Source: Enterobacterales bacterium CwR94
GTDB taxonomy: Bacteria > Pseudomonadota > Gammaproteobacteria > Enterobacterales > Enterobacteriaceae
Reading direction: 5' to 3'
Assembly: GCA_002837195.1 (NCBI GenBank)
Contig: KZ478062.1
Span: forward strand, 186,001-250,000
DNA length: 64,000 nt
Made by a program: the position numbers and the translations under genes
Shown: one piece after another, positions 1 to 7,930 of the stretch
Position numbering within the stretch: the stretch's first letter is position 1
How the letters are laid out: each line of letters begins with the position of its first letter
The notes under the pieces: model-generated
The model's input: only the letters and a program-made list of their open reading frames with translations
Databases searched by the model: none
Told to the model about the DNA's origin: nothing

Positions 1-471
1 GAACTGCACGTCACTGGCGCCCCAGCGCATCAGTTTTGGCACGGGCAGTTTTGCCAGTGAAGTGCTGATCATCGCAGGCAGCAGCTTCTGCGCGCTCTCA
101 CCTTGAACCTGAGCGCGATACACCAGCCATTCACCTTTGTCGGTGCTCAGACGTTCGGCTTGATCAACGGTGATCCCACATCCGCGCGCCCAACCTTCGG
201 CGGCTTTGGTGGCTGCGCCACTGGCATCAAAGGCGGCGGCAATTGCCGGGCCGCGTTTTTCGACTTCGCGATCCGGCTGTGCAGCACTCAGCTGAGCGAC
301 TTTCACGGCCAGGCGGCGCGGCGCGGCAAACCAGCTTACGTCGCCGTGTGTCAGGCCCGCGGCATCAAGCTCTGCGGTGATATTGGCGGCGAAAGATTCT
401 GCCAGGTTGCGCAAGGCTTTTGGTGGCAGCTCTTCGGTGCCGATTTCCACCAGAAAAGTTTTATCAGTCAT
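1..471 (-). CDS. glyS: Glycyl-tRNA synthetase beta subunit, N-terminal part (cut by window edge)
   Basis: Only the first 157 codons are inside the window; the rest lies before base 1. The protein begins [20 protein letters not shown], the hallmark start of bacterial GlyS, which pairs with GlyQ to form the alpha2beta2 glycyl-tRNA synthetase that charges tRNA-Gly in the cytoplasm. The beta subunit carries the tRNA-binding and HD-like parts. The start codon lies 9 bases after the glyQ stop on the same strand, so the two form the usual glyQS operon. A long plus-strand open frame at 103-1005 is a shadow of these two genes. Confidence 0.97.
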   Translation of the reverse strand, partial: MTDKTFLVEIGTEELPPKALRNLAESFAANITAELDAAGLTHGDVSWFAAPRRLAVKVAQLSAAQPDREVEKRGPAIAAAFDASGAATKAAEGWARGCGITVDQAERLSTDKGEWLVYRAQVQGESAQKLLPAMISTSLAKLPVPKLMRWGASDVQF

Positions 472-480
472 GGCTGCCTC

Positions 481-1395
481 TTATTTCTTCTCGTTGTTGC
501 ACATCGGGAAGCCCAGCGCCTCACGGGACGCATAGTAGGCTTCAGCCACGGCTTTGGTCAGGGTGCGAATGCGCAGGATATAGCGCTGGCGTTCGGTCAC
601 GGAGATGGCTTTGCGCGCGTCCAGCAGGTTAAAGCTGTGAGCGGCTTTCAAAATACGCTCGTATGCGGGCAGCGGCAGAGGTTTTTCCAGCGCCAGCAAC
701 TGTTGTGCTTCCTTCTCGTACTGCTCGAAGCAAGTGAACAGGAAATCCACATCGGCGTATTCGAAGTTATAGGTCGATTGCTCAACTTCATTCTGGTGGA
801 ACACGTCGCCATAAGTGGTTTTACCCAGCGGGCCGTCGCTCCACACCAAATCGTAGACGCTATCAACGCCCTGGATATACATCGCCAGACGCTCAAGACC
901 ATACGTGATCTCGCCCGTTACCGGTTTGCACTCCAGGCCGCCAACTTGTTGGAAGTAGGTGAACTGCGTCACTTCCATGCCGTTCAGCCACACTTCCCAG
1001 CCTAAGCCCCATGCGCCCAGCGTTGGGTTTTCCCAGTTATCTTCCACAAAGCGAATATCATGGATGGTCGGGTTCATACCCAGCTCTTTCAACGATCCGA
1101 GATACAGCTCCTGGATATTGTCCGGGGAAGGCTTGATGATCACCTGGAACTGGTAATAGTGCTGTAAACGGTTCGGGTTTTCGCCGTAGCGGCCATCGGT
1201 CGGACGGCGAGAAGGCTGAACATAAGCCGCGGCAATCGGCTCGGGGCCCAGTGCACGTAAACAGGTCATCGGGTGTGAGGTGCCTGCGCCAACTTCCATA
1301 TCCAGTGGTTGAATAATGGTGCAGCCCTGGCGCGCCCAGTAGTCCTGCAGTGTCAGGATCAGGCCCTGAAAGGTCTTGGTATCAAACTTTTGCAT
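481..1395 (-). CDS. glyQ: Glycyl-tRNA synthetase alpha subunit
   Basis: 304 residues, the normal length for the family (E. coli GlyQ is 303). It starts [20 protein letters not shown] and carries the class II synthetase active-site segment near residues 38-50 ([13 protein letters not shown]). This subunit binds glycine and ATP and forms glycyl-adenylate; GlyS completes transfer to tRNA-Gly. It is the first gene of glyQS and is divergent from wecH, an arrangement shared with E. coli. The promoter must lie in 1396-1576, shared with wecH. Nothing looks unusual. Confidence 0.98.
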   Translation of the reverse strand: MQKFDTKTFQGLILTLQDYWARQGCTIIQPLDMEVGAGTSHPMTCLRALGPEPIAAAYVQPSRRPTDGRYGENPNRLQHYYQFQVIIKPSPDNIQELYLGSLKELGMNPTIHDIRFVEDNWENPTLGAWGLGWEVWLNGMEVTQFTYFQQVGGLECKPVTGEITYGLERLAMYIQGVDSVYDLVWSDGPLGKTTYGDVFHQNEVEQSTYNFEYADVDFLFTCFEQYEKEAQQLLALEKPLPLPAYERILKAAHSFNLLDARKAISVTERQRYILRIRTLTKAVAEAYYASREALGFPMCNNEKK

Positions 1396-1576
1396 GTTGA
1401 ATTCGCACGCGAGTTGAGTGGCTAAAAAAGTGTGCGCCAGTATACCCTTTGCGCAGCGTTTTCCCCAAATGCAAATGGGCAGGGCGCAAAGCAGATTCAG
1501 AATCCTGTGCTGGCACGGTCACATATCTGTCACTACGCTAATTAACGTGTTGAAGCAGAAGCATTTCGAGGGAAGC

Positions 1577-2569
1577 ATGGCGCAAAAGATCAGTTGGCTG
1601 GATAACCTGCGGGCCGTGGCGTGTTTGATGGTTATCGTTATTCACACCACCACCTATTACGTCACCACCGGGCCGGAAGTGGGGGCCGTGAGCTGGGATA
1701 TTGCCAATCTGCTCAACTCGGCATCTCGCGTCTGCGTGCCACTCTTTTTTATGATTTCTGGCTACTTGTTCTTTGGCGAGCGCAGCGCCCAGGGACGACA
1801 TTTCTTGCGCATTGTGCTTTGCCTGCTGTTTTACAGCGCGGTGGCGCTGGCGTATATCACCTGGCTAACACCGATCAACGAAGGGCTTTCAATCCGCAAA
1901 CTGTTTGAAAAACCCATTTTCTATCACCTGTGGTTCTTTTTCGCGATTATCCCGATATATCTCTTTTCGCCGCTGGTGCAGGTTAAGCCCGTTCAGGCGG
2001 GATATCTGGCGCTAATGGCACTGATTATCGCGGTGATTGCCAACCCGAATACCGTCGATCAATCGATTGGGCCAATGCACTGGTTGCCCATTAATCTGTA
2101 TATCAGTGGCGATACCTTTTTCTACTTGCTGTACGCGATGCTTGGCCGCGCGATTGGCACCATGACGATAGCCCGGCGCGGGGTGAGCTGGGCGGCGGGC
2201 GCGCTGTTCGTAGCCTGCGTGTTAGGCATTATGATCGGGACGAAAAAGCAGCTGCACATTAACGGTGCCTTTGCCGATACCTGGTATCTGTATTGTGGCC
2301 CACTGGTGTTTATTGCCGCCATTAGCCTGTTTGTGTTGTTTAAAACCGCGCTCGACAGACCCAATGGCCTGCTCTCTTTTTTGGCGCGTTACTCACTGCC
2401 GATTTACGGTTTTCACGCGCTGTTTATCCACTTTATACGCACCCACGACTACGACTTCCCGCAATATCCGCTGGCGGATATCGTCATGGTATTTAGCATC
2501 ACACTGGCGGGCAGCATTCTGCTGGCCATGGGATTACAGCGTCTCGATAAGCATCGTTACATCAGCTAG
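1577..2569 (+). CDS. wecH: Enterobacterial common antigen O-acetyltransferase WecH (YiaH)
   Basis: 330 residues with about ten hydrophobic segments, an inner-membrane acyltransferase-3 family protein. In E. coli WecH adds O-acetyl groups to the GlcNAc residues of enterobacterial common antigen. The start at 1577 (MAQKISWLDNLRAVACLM) was chosen over the longer open frame from 1418 because it matches the family N-terminus and follows a GAGGGAAG ribosome-binding site. The family's N-terminal histidine is visible in VIHTTTYY (about residue 22), and YSLPIYGFHALF lies near the C-terminus. It is divergent from glyQ, as in E. coli, and its last 8 bases overlap the convergent GlxA-like gene. Confidence 0.92.
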   Translation: MAQKISWLDNLRAVACLMVIVIHTTTYYVTTGPEVGAVSWDIANLLNSASRVCVPLFFMISGYLFFGERSAQGRHFLRIVLCLLFYSAVALAYITWLTPINEGLSIRKLFEKPIFYHLWFFFAIIPIYLFSPLVQVKPVQAGYLALMALIIAVIANPNTVDQSIGPMHWLPINLYISGDTFFYLLYAMLGRAIGTMTIARRGVSWAAGALFVACVLGIMIGTKKQLHINGAFADTWYLYCGPLVFIAAISLFVLFKTALDRPNGLLSFLARYSLPIYGFHALFIHFIRTHDYDFPQYPLADIVMVFSITLAGSILLAMGLQRLDKHRYIS

Positions 2570-3479
2570 TCCGTTGGCTGACGCGGCGCCACTGGCGGGC
2601 GGAAGAGAAACCGGCGGCCAGAGCGGCACGCTCCTGACTTTCGCCCTGACGGATACGCTGCTGGGCAATCGCCAGACGCAACGCATGATGATAATCCAGC
2701 ACGCTGATCCCCAATTGCTGTCGAAACAGACGGGATAAATGGCGCGGGCTGACGTGCGCCTGCGCGGCCAGCGCCTCCAGCGACCAGGCTTTTTCGGGAT
2801 GGGTAATCAACGCATCCTGGGCGCGGTGAATCGCCGGATGCTGATGATTGCGGTACTGCAACCAGGGTGAAAGTTGCGGATCGTTCCCCGTGCGGCGAAA
2901 CCACACCACCATTTCACGCGCCACCTGTAGTGCCTGCTGCGGGCCACACAGACGATGAATCACATGCAGCGCCAAATCGATACCCGACGTAATGCCCGCG
3001 CTGCTCCAGATATTGCCATCCTCAACAAAAATGCGGTTCTCCTGCACTTTGGCGGCAGGTGCTGCGGCTTTCAGCCGCGCCAGCACTTCGTGATGGGTGG
3101 TGCAGGCCACGTTATCCAACAGACCGGCTTTTGCTGCCAGAATCGCACCGGAACAGACACACATCAGACGCACATCGCCGCGGTGAATGGCCGGTTGCTG
3201 ACGCATCAACCAGTGCAAGGTGGTTTTGGCTTCCGGGGTATCAAACTGCCAGCGTGAATCGCTAACGCCCGGCAGCACCAACAGGCTCCCTACCGGTAAG
3301 GTTTCCGGTAGCGGCTGAATATTACCCAGCGTTAACCCAATCGAGCTTTCTACGCAGGCAAGCGGCCCGATATAGCCTAAGGCAAAGGCATCGCCCGCCA
3401 ACGCGAGGGTTTCTGCCGGGCCGGTGAGATCCAACGCCATCATGCCGGGTAACGTGACAAAGCGAACCGGTATCTGCAT
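2562..3479 (-). CDS. GlxA-type transcriptional regulator (DJ-1/PfpI domain plus AraC helix-turn-helix)
   Basis: 305 residues. Residues 1 to about 190 form a DJ-1/PfpI-like domain (class I glutamine amidotransferase fold) with the nucleophile-elbow pattern CVCSGA, Cys109. Residues 215 to 305 form an AraC/XylS two-helix-turn-helix DNA-binding region (SLEALAAQAHVSPRHLSRLF). Members of this family often regulate nearby catabolic or detoxification genes in response to small metabolites. It is the second gene after an isochorismatase-fold hydrolase, 8 bases apart, so the pair is probably one operon, possibly autoregulated. The effector cannot be told from sequence. The C-terminus seems slightly short compared with many AraC domains, but the second helix-turn-helix is present. 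Confidence 0.88.
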   Translation of the reverse strand: MQIPVRFVTLPGMMALDLTGPAETLALAGDAFALGYIGPLACVESSIGLTLGNIQPLPETLPVGSLLVLPGVSDSRWQFDTPEAKTTLHWLMRQQPAIHRGDVRLMCVCSGAILAAKAGLLDNVACTTHHEVLARLKAAAPAAKVQENRIFVEDGNIWSSAGITSGIDLALHVIHRLCGPQQALQVAREMVVWFRRTGNDPQLSPWLQYRNHQHPAIHRAQDALITHPEKAWSLEALAAQAHVSPRHLSRLFRQQLGISVLDYHHALRLAIAQQRIRQGESQERAALAAGFSSARQWRRVSQRTS

Positions 3480-3487
3480 AGACGAGA

Positions 3488-4024
3488 CTACTCCGCAAAC
3501 AGGCTGGCCACCGTGTGAATATCGGCAAAGCGGTTTGCCAGCACCGCTTCGGTACGTGTTCTCAAATCGTTAACGCTAAACGTTTGGTCCTGCCATGTCA
3601 GCGGCATGGTCAGCGTGGCTTCGGTAATAAAAGACACCTGATACCCCAAGTCCGAGGCCACGCGCGCCGTGGTTTCACAGCACTGCTCGCTGCGCAGACC
3701 GCTAATAATCAACTGATTGATATCGCGCTCGCGCAACCAGCGATCAAGCCCGGTATCGGTAAAAGCGTTGTGCACATGCTTATGAAACACTTCTGCCGGC
3801 TGGTGGGTAAGAAATGGCAGACGCTGCACCTGCCCAGAGGCAAAGGAAAACGGTCCTTCGGCCTCGACATGGAAAATATCCACCACCGGAATCTGCCGCT
3901 GCTGACATTCAGCAACTAACTGCAACAGGCGTGCTTCAAACAAGGGCGTTTCAGGCAGCGTTTGGTAACCACGGGCGTTGAATGAACACTGCACATCAAT
4001 AGACAATAGCGCGATTCGGGACAT
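3488..4024 (-). CDS. Isochorismatase-family cysteine hydrolase
   Basis: 178 residues, the normal size for the isochorismatase/nicotinamidase fold. The family catalytic triad can be placed at Asp10 (LLSIDVQ), Lys82 (VFHKHVHNAF) and Cys115 (GLRSEQCCETTAR). Such cytoplasmic enzymes hydrolyse amides (nicotinamide, ureas, carbamoyl compounds) or vinyl ethers; the substrate here is unknown. It is first in a two-gene operon with the GlxA-type regulator, a frequent pairing. The start at 4024 is preceded by a GGAG-like sequence (AGTCCTCAA on the complement gives TTGAGGACT). It lies just upstream of selC, on the opposite strand. Confidence 0.85.
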   Translation of the reverse strand: MSRIALLSIDVQCSFNARGYQTLPETPLFEARLLQLVAECQQRQIPVVDIFHVEAEGPFSFASGQVQRLPFLTHQPAEVFHKHVHNAFTDTGLDRWLRERDINQLIISGLRSEQCCETTARVASDLGYQVSFITEATLTMPLTWQDQTFSVNDLRTRTEAVLANRFADIHTVASLFAE

Positions 4025-4154
4025 TTGAGGACTCCAGTGCTAAGGGTTAAGCACTATCCTGACAGCGATCGCGCCCAAGAGAGAGGGCAGATACGGACAT
4101 AACCTGTAGCATCAGGGACAGATTGCGCGGGCTGGGATTTTAGGTAAAGGGTGA

Positions 4155-4160
4155 TATACT
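4155..4160 (+). promoter_or_regulatory. Probable -10 element of selC
   Basis: TATACT lies 19 bases before the mature 5' end of tRNA-Sec, which would put transcription start near 4167. No good -35 hexamer is visible at 17 bases, so this is a position-based inference. Confidence 0.4.
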
Positions 4161-4179
4161 CAGCGCCTCCTTGCGCAGA

Positions 4180-4274
4180 GGAAGATCGTCGTCTCCGGTG
4201 AGGCGGCTGGACTTCAACTCCAGTTGGGGCCGCCAGCGGCTCCGGGCAGGTTCGACTCCTGTGATCTTCCGCCA
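4180..4274 (+). tRNA. selC: tRNA-Sec (anticodon UCA)
   Basis: A 95-nt tRNA gene with the long acceptor/D stems and extended variable arm typical of selenocysteine tRNA. The 5' GGAAGATCG pairs with the 3' CGATCTTCC-like end before GCCA. The anticodon TCA is at 4214-4216 and the T-loop GGTTCGACTCC follows. The CCA end is encoded. It reads UGA together with SelB and a SECIS element. selC is a well-known insertion site for genomic islands in enterics. Here an accessory operon begins about 115 bases downstream, but no integrase gene and no repeat of the tRNA 3' end were noticed. Confidence 0.97.
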
Positions 4275-4388
4275 AATATCATCTTCTGAACGCTCCCAGC
4301 GTCAACGAAACCCTTCGCTTACGCCGCAGAAAGTGCATTTCCCGTTTCTTACGGCCAACGGCCAACATGGGTTGCACTAGCCGCGTCG

Positions 4389-4967
4389 TTAGCTGAGATC
4401 GTGTAACGCTTTTCCCAGCGGAGCCGTGAGAGAAAACTCGCTAAAGCGAACCTGCAGACCGGCCCGTTGCGGTGTACAACACATCGCGCCGATCCTGTGG
4501 CGCACGCTACCGGGAAAAGGGCAGAGCCGCAGTAGCGGCCATTCCTGACCATCTGCGGAATATTGTAGCCGCAACACGCCGCTTTGCAGCGTGGCTCGCA
4601 TCCAGAATCGATGGGGATTACCGTGAAAAACGCCGGTAGCCCAGTCTGACTGCTGATCGGTCAATACGCTGCTCATCAGGCAGCGATCATCGGCGTACTC
4701 AATACCGGCTTTGCACCAATGTTCAGCGTCCTGCTCAATCATCAAACCGGCCTGGTCGTAGAGCTGGTCAAACTGCGCTTCAATGCACAACTGAAAGGTG
4801 AAATCACCTTCGACCTCGCAGGCAAAAAAATGGCCGCTGTGGCGGATAAATCCGTAGTGCGTTTCCCGCCAGAAATCGGTATTCAGTCCGGTGGTTACCT
4901 GTAGGACGTCGCTGTCCAGCGACCATGTCGGCGGTTCATTGGTCCACAGTCCCTCTTGAAGATGCAT
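4389..4967 (-). CDS. DUF1349 (concanavalin-like fold) protein
   Basis: 192 residues from the chosen start MHLQEGLWTNEPP. The ATG at 4967 follows AAAGGAAACGAC, a good ribosome-binding site; a longer open frame from 5006 has none. The sequence looks like the DUF1349 family, whose members have a concanavalin/lectin-like jelly-roll fold, often beside sugar-metabolism genes; residues such as DFWRETHYGF, DQAGLMI and the GNPHRFWMRA segment fit that pattern. No signal peptide is seen, so it is probably cytoplasmic. It is the last gene of the five-gene minus-strand operon, 48 bases after the MFS gene. It could bind or epimerise a sugar-like product, but that is a guess. Confidence 0.75.
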   Translation of the reverse strand: MHLQEGLWTNEPPTWSLDSDVLQVTTGLNTDFWRETHYGFIRHSGHFFACEVEGDFTFQLCIEAQFDQLYDQAGLMIEQDAEHWCKAGIEYADDRCLMSSVLTDQQSDWATGVFHGNPHRFWMRATLQSGVLRLQYSADGQEWPLLRLCPFPGSVRHRIGAMCCTPQRAGLQVRFSEFSLTAPLGKALHDLS

Positions 4968-5015
4968 GTCGTTTCCTTTTTCAAATGATGTCGTGCGCGT
5001 TGACACCTCAGGCTG

Positions 5016-6161
5016 CTATCTCTGGCGCATGATGTTGCTGCACAGCGGCAGACAGAGAGACAATACCGTGACCAGAATGAACGCACCTGCGAGGCTGTAA
5101 AGATGAGCAACGCCCCCAATCAGCGCTGGCCCCAGTAGAATACCGGAGTAGCCAATGCTGGAGATCGCTGCAACGGCCAACGCGCCAGGCATCACATGCT
5201 GCTGTCCCGCTGCGGTAAAGAGAATGGGGACCAGGTTGGAGAGCCCGCAGCCGATCAGGAAAAAACCCGTCAGCATAAGCATCAGGTGTCCGCCGACGAC
5301 GACGCAGCTATAGCCCAACGTAGCGATCAGTGAGCTGAAGAGAAAAACCCGAAAACGGCCAAAGGCCTTAACCAGGCGATCTCCAGACAGCCGACCTGCC
5401 GTCATGGCGCAGGCAAAAAGAATATAGCCAATACCCGCATGTTGGGCGGTGACGTGTTCTTCGCTGGTCAGCAGAATACCGCTCCAGTCTAGCATCGCCC
5501 CCTCCATAATGTAGGCAATGAAGCACAGGAAGCCGAGGAGAATCACGATCCCTTTTGGCCGCACAAACAGTGGAGCGTCGGTGGAGTCCGACTCCCGCAG
5601 CAGGCGGTTGGCGGTGCGTAACAGCAGCAGCAGGATGCCAGCGATCAGCAGACTTACCGTGAGCAGCGGCGTAAGGCCGTAGCTCAATAGCAGGCTGACA
5701 ATACCCGAACCGGCGATACCACCGATACTGAACAGGGCGTGAAAGCCTGACATGATGGGGCGCTCAGCCAGTTTTTCTACCTGCACGGCGTGAATGTTGA
5801 CGACCACGTCCATGGCGCCGATACCAGCACCAAAAATAAACAGGGACGTGGCCAGAGAGAAGGGCTCGTCAGTGAGCACCAGCGCCGGAAGCGTGGCCAG
5901 CACCAGTCCCGCTGCGGTCGTGAAAATCAGGCGGCAGCCAAAACGTGCGGCCAATATGCCGGATAAAGGCATCATCAGCAGGGAACCCAGGCCAAAGGCC
6001 AGCAGCACCAAACCCATCGTGCCATTGTCTGCCATCATTCGGTCTCTGGCCAGTGGAATCAGGGGGGCCCAGGCGGCGAGGGTAAAGCCAGCGATAAAAA
6101 AAGCCCTGCGCGTTGCCCCGATGGCGTGTGTAAGTGAATGGGATGTTGCATCTTTCATCAT
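5016..6161 (-). CDS. MFS transporter, YbjJ-like
   Basis: 381 residues with about twelve hydrophobic helices, an inner-membrane major facilitator. After the second helix it carries a loop FGCRLIFT in the position of motif A, and it is similar in style to E. coli YbjJ/FucP-distant transporters. No drug-class signature was recognised. It sits between the HAD phosphatase gene (60 bases upstream, with a strong palindrome in the gap) and the DUF1349 gene. In this context it could export a product of the aminotransferase/dehydrogenase pair or import its substrate. Direction cannot be read from sequence. The start could be either of two adjacent ATGs at 6161 or 6158. Confidence 0.85.
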   Translation of the reverse strand: MMKDATSHSLTHAIGATRRAFFIAGFTLAAWAPLIPLARDRMMADNGTMGLVLLAFGLGSLLMMPLSGILAARFGCRLIFTTAAGLVLATLPALVLTDEPFSLATSLFIFGAGIGAMDVVVNIHAVQVEKLAERPIMSGFHALFSIGGIAGSGIVSLLLSYGLTPLLTVSLLIAGILLLLLRTANRLLRESDSTDAPLFVRPKGIVILLGFLCFIAYIMEGAMLDWSGILLTSEEHVTAQHAGIGYILFACAMTAGRLSGDRLVKAFGRFRVFLFSSLIATLGYSCVVVGGHLMLMLTGFFLIGCGLSNLVPILFTAAGQQHVMPGALAVAAISSIGYSGILLGPALIGGVAHLYSLAGAFILVTVLSLCLPLCSNIMRQR

Positions 6162-6188
6162 GATTAATACGCGCTCTGCAAACGAAAG

Positions 6189-6211
6189 TATCCGGCGCTA
6201 AGCGCCGGATA
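6189..6211. repeat. Intercistronic palindrome
   Basis: Perfect 11-base arms TATCCGGCGCT and AGCGCCGGATA separated by one A lie between the HAD gene and the MFS gene. No T-run follows on the minus strand, so it is more likely an mRNA-stabilising or REP-like hairpin that tunes expression inside the operon than a terminator. Confidence 0.6.
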
Positions 6212-6221
6212 ACGATGAGGA

Positions 6222-6860
6222 TTAGGCGGATGTCGCCAGCACTGCCTTGAAGGGGGCGATGTCGTTCAGCGTCTGGATCACGGCGTGTGCCTGTTGATAG
6301 CGTTCGCTCCCGGACAGGGCATGCGGCCAGGCATAGACTTGCGTGATGCCGGCTGCCGTAGCGGCCTGAATACCTAAGTCAGTATCCTCAACCACGATCG
6401 TCTGTGCGGCGGTGACCTCAAGATGCGCCAGCATGGCCAGGTAGGGATCGGGCCAGGGTTTGGTGCGGGTGATGTCGTCGCCCGCAACCAGCGGTGGCTC
6501 CTGCGCAAGCGCCAGTGTGGCCAGATTAGCGAGGCAAATATCCCGTGGCGCGGTAGAGACAAACCCGAACGGAATACCTTGTTCGCTCAGTCTGTGAACA
6601 AGATCGCGAATTCCTGGACGCAGATAGCGGGGCCCGAGTGAGTCCTGATACGCCTCGACAATACGACGTGTCAGATAGGCATGCTTTGCGGCATCGATTC
6701 CAATCTTTAAAAGCGTCTCTTCCAGGCTGAGGCCGATCAACTGCTCGGCTGTCACTCCGCGGGTGTGGTCAGGAAGCAGTTTGGCGAGGACGTCATAGTG
6801 CAGTTGCTCGCTGTCAACCACAACGCCGTCGATATCGAAAATGACACTCAGCGTGCTCAT
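6222..6860 (-). CDS. HAD-superfamily phosphatase (beta-phosphoglucomutase/YniC-like subfamily)
   Basis: 212 residues. HAD motif I FDIDGVVVDSE gives the nucleophile Asp9 and acid/base Asp11; motif II is the ST of FVSTAPRD, motif III is the Lys of TRTKPWPDP, and motif IV is VVEDTDLGIQAA. An alpha-helical C1 cap lies after motif I. Such enzymes dephosphorylate sugar or polyol phosphates in the cytoplasm, and a few are phosphomutases. The start overlaps the dehydrogenase stop by 4 bases (ATGA), indicating translational coupling. With an aminotransferase and a zinc polyol dehydrogenase in the same operon, a role in removing phosphate from an aminated sugar phosphate is plausible but unproven. Confidence 0.88.
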   Translation of the reverse strand: MSTLSVIFDIDGVVVDSEQLHYDVLAKLLPDHTRGVTAEQLIGLSLEETLLKIGIDAAKHAYLTRRIVEAYQDSLGPRYLRPGIRDLVHRLSEQGIPFGFVSTAPRDICLANLATLALAQEPPLVAGDDITRTKPWPDPYLAMLAHLEVTAAQTIVVEDTDLGIQAATAAGITQVYAWPHALSGSERYQQAHAVIQTLNDIAPFKAVLATSA

Positions 6861-7930
6861 GCTTGTTCCTCCCTGGCCTGGGAACGAATGCGCAGCATCA
6901 CCTTACAGCCCGGCTCGGTAATCGGCCGCGGTGTTTTTCCATCGATATCACATCCCACGGTGGCAAAAGCCAGGCGATAGTCATCAAAAGGAAAGCAGTG
7001 GCTGACCAGCTTCTCTGCCGGGATTTTTCCGTCGCGGATTAACGCATAGGCGCGTTCAAAGCTGTTATTCAGAGAATCAATCGATCCAATTATCGAGAGG
7101 CTTTTATCGGCAATTTTCAGCACGTCCAGTTTTGCCGTCGCGTCTTTCAACGCCACATTCAGCAGTTTTCCTCCCGGAGCCAGTCGGGCAAAAACGGTTT
7201 CAGTGAGATAGCCCGTGGTATCGACGCAGAGATCCAACAGCGCGTCGTTGCCATATTCGCAGGCCATTGCTTCGGCAAAGTCCGTATACCGGCGGCATCC
7301 GTCGGGTAAAACACCGCGAGCAAACGCGAGGCGATGGGGGTTTTTTTCTACCAGAAAGGCAGTGATGCCGCGCAAGTGCAGACTCCACAGATACAGCAGT
7401 CCCATTGGGCCAGCACCGATGACGGCGGCGCGTAGTCCGCTGTGCGTGATGTTCAATTTATCCACGCCAGTCAACGTACAGCTCAGGGGTTCTGTCAGGG
7501 CACCTGCTTCAAAACTGACGTGATCATCCAGCGCCAGCAGGGCACTCTCTTTGGTGAGATACTGGTCAGCAAAGGTACCATCGTAGGAGACACCGGCTTC
7601 CGTACCGTGTTTTTGCTCACAGTGGTTCAGATTGCCAATCTGGCACATGCGGCAGGCACCGCAGGAGTAGGTCGGATTGATCACCACCCGATCACCCGGT
7701 TTGAAACGGCTGACATCGCGCCCGATTGCCAGCACTGTGCCGGTTGATTCGTGCCCCAGCGTGGTGCCGGGCACGGCGACCGGATAGTCACCGGTGATGA
7801 TACCCACGTCGGTACCGCATATGCCACACACTTCAATCGCGACGACCACGTCATCAGCATCAATGCATTTAAGCGAGGGCACTTCAACGGGAGTAATATC
7901 CCATACGGTGTTAAATTTTAGGGCTTTCAT
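6857..7930 (-). CDS. Zinc-dependent medium-chain alcohol/polyol dehydrogenase (sorbitol dehydrogenase-like)
   Basis: 357 residues. Catalytic zinc ligands are Cys38 (CGICGTD), His60-Glu61 (GHE) and Glu147 (TEPLS); the structural zinc tetrad is Cys90, Cys93, Cys96 and Cys104. The Rossmann motif is VIGAGPMG near residue 170. The family oxidises polyols such as sorbitol, galactitol phosphate or threonine with NAD(P). The ATG at 7930 is preferred; a TTG one codon earlier is possible. It overlaps the aminotransferase stop by one base (TGATG) and the HAD start by four, so all three are translationally coupled. The substrate is unknown. Confidence 0.9.
   Translation of the reverse strand: MKALKFNTVWDITPVEVPSLKCIDADDVVVAIEVCGICGTDVGIITGDYPVAVPGTTLGHESTGTVLAIGRDVSRFKPGDRVVINPTYSCGACRMCQIGNLNHCEQKHGTEAGVSYDGTFADQYLTKESALLALDDHVSFEAGALTEPLSCTLTGVDKLNITHSGLRAAVIGAGPMGLLYLWSLHLRGITAFLVEKNPHRLAFARGVLPDGCRRYTDFAEAMACEYGNDALLDLCVDTTGYLTETVFARLAPGGKLLNVALKDATAKLDVLKIADKSLSIIGSIDSLNNSFERAYALIRDGKIPAEKLVSHCFPFDDYRLAFATVGCDIDGKTPRPITEPGCKVMLRIRSQAREEQA

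Noticed and set aside
103-1005. 300-codon plus-strand open frame
   Set aside because: It is opposite glyS/glyQ, which match their families throughout; the frame has no family and is a shadow.
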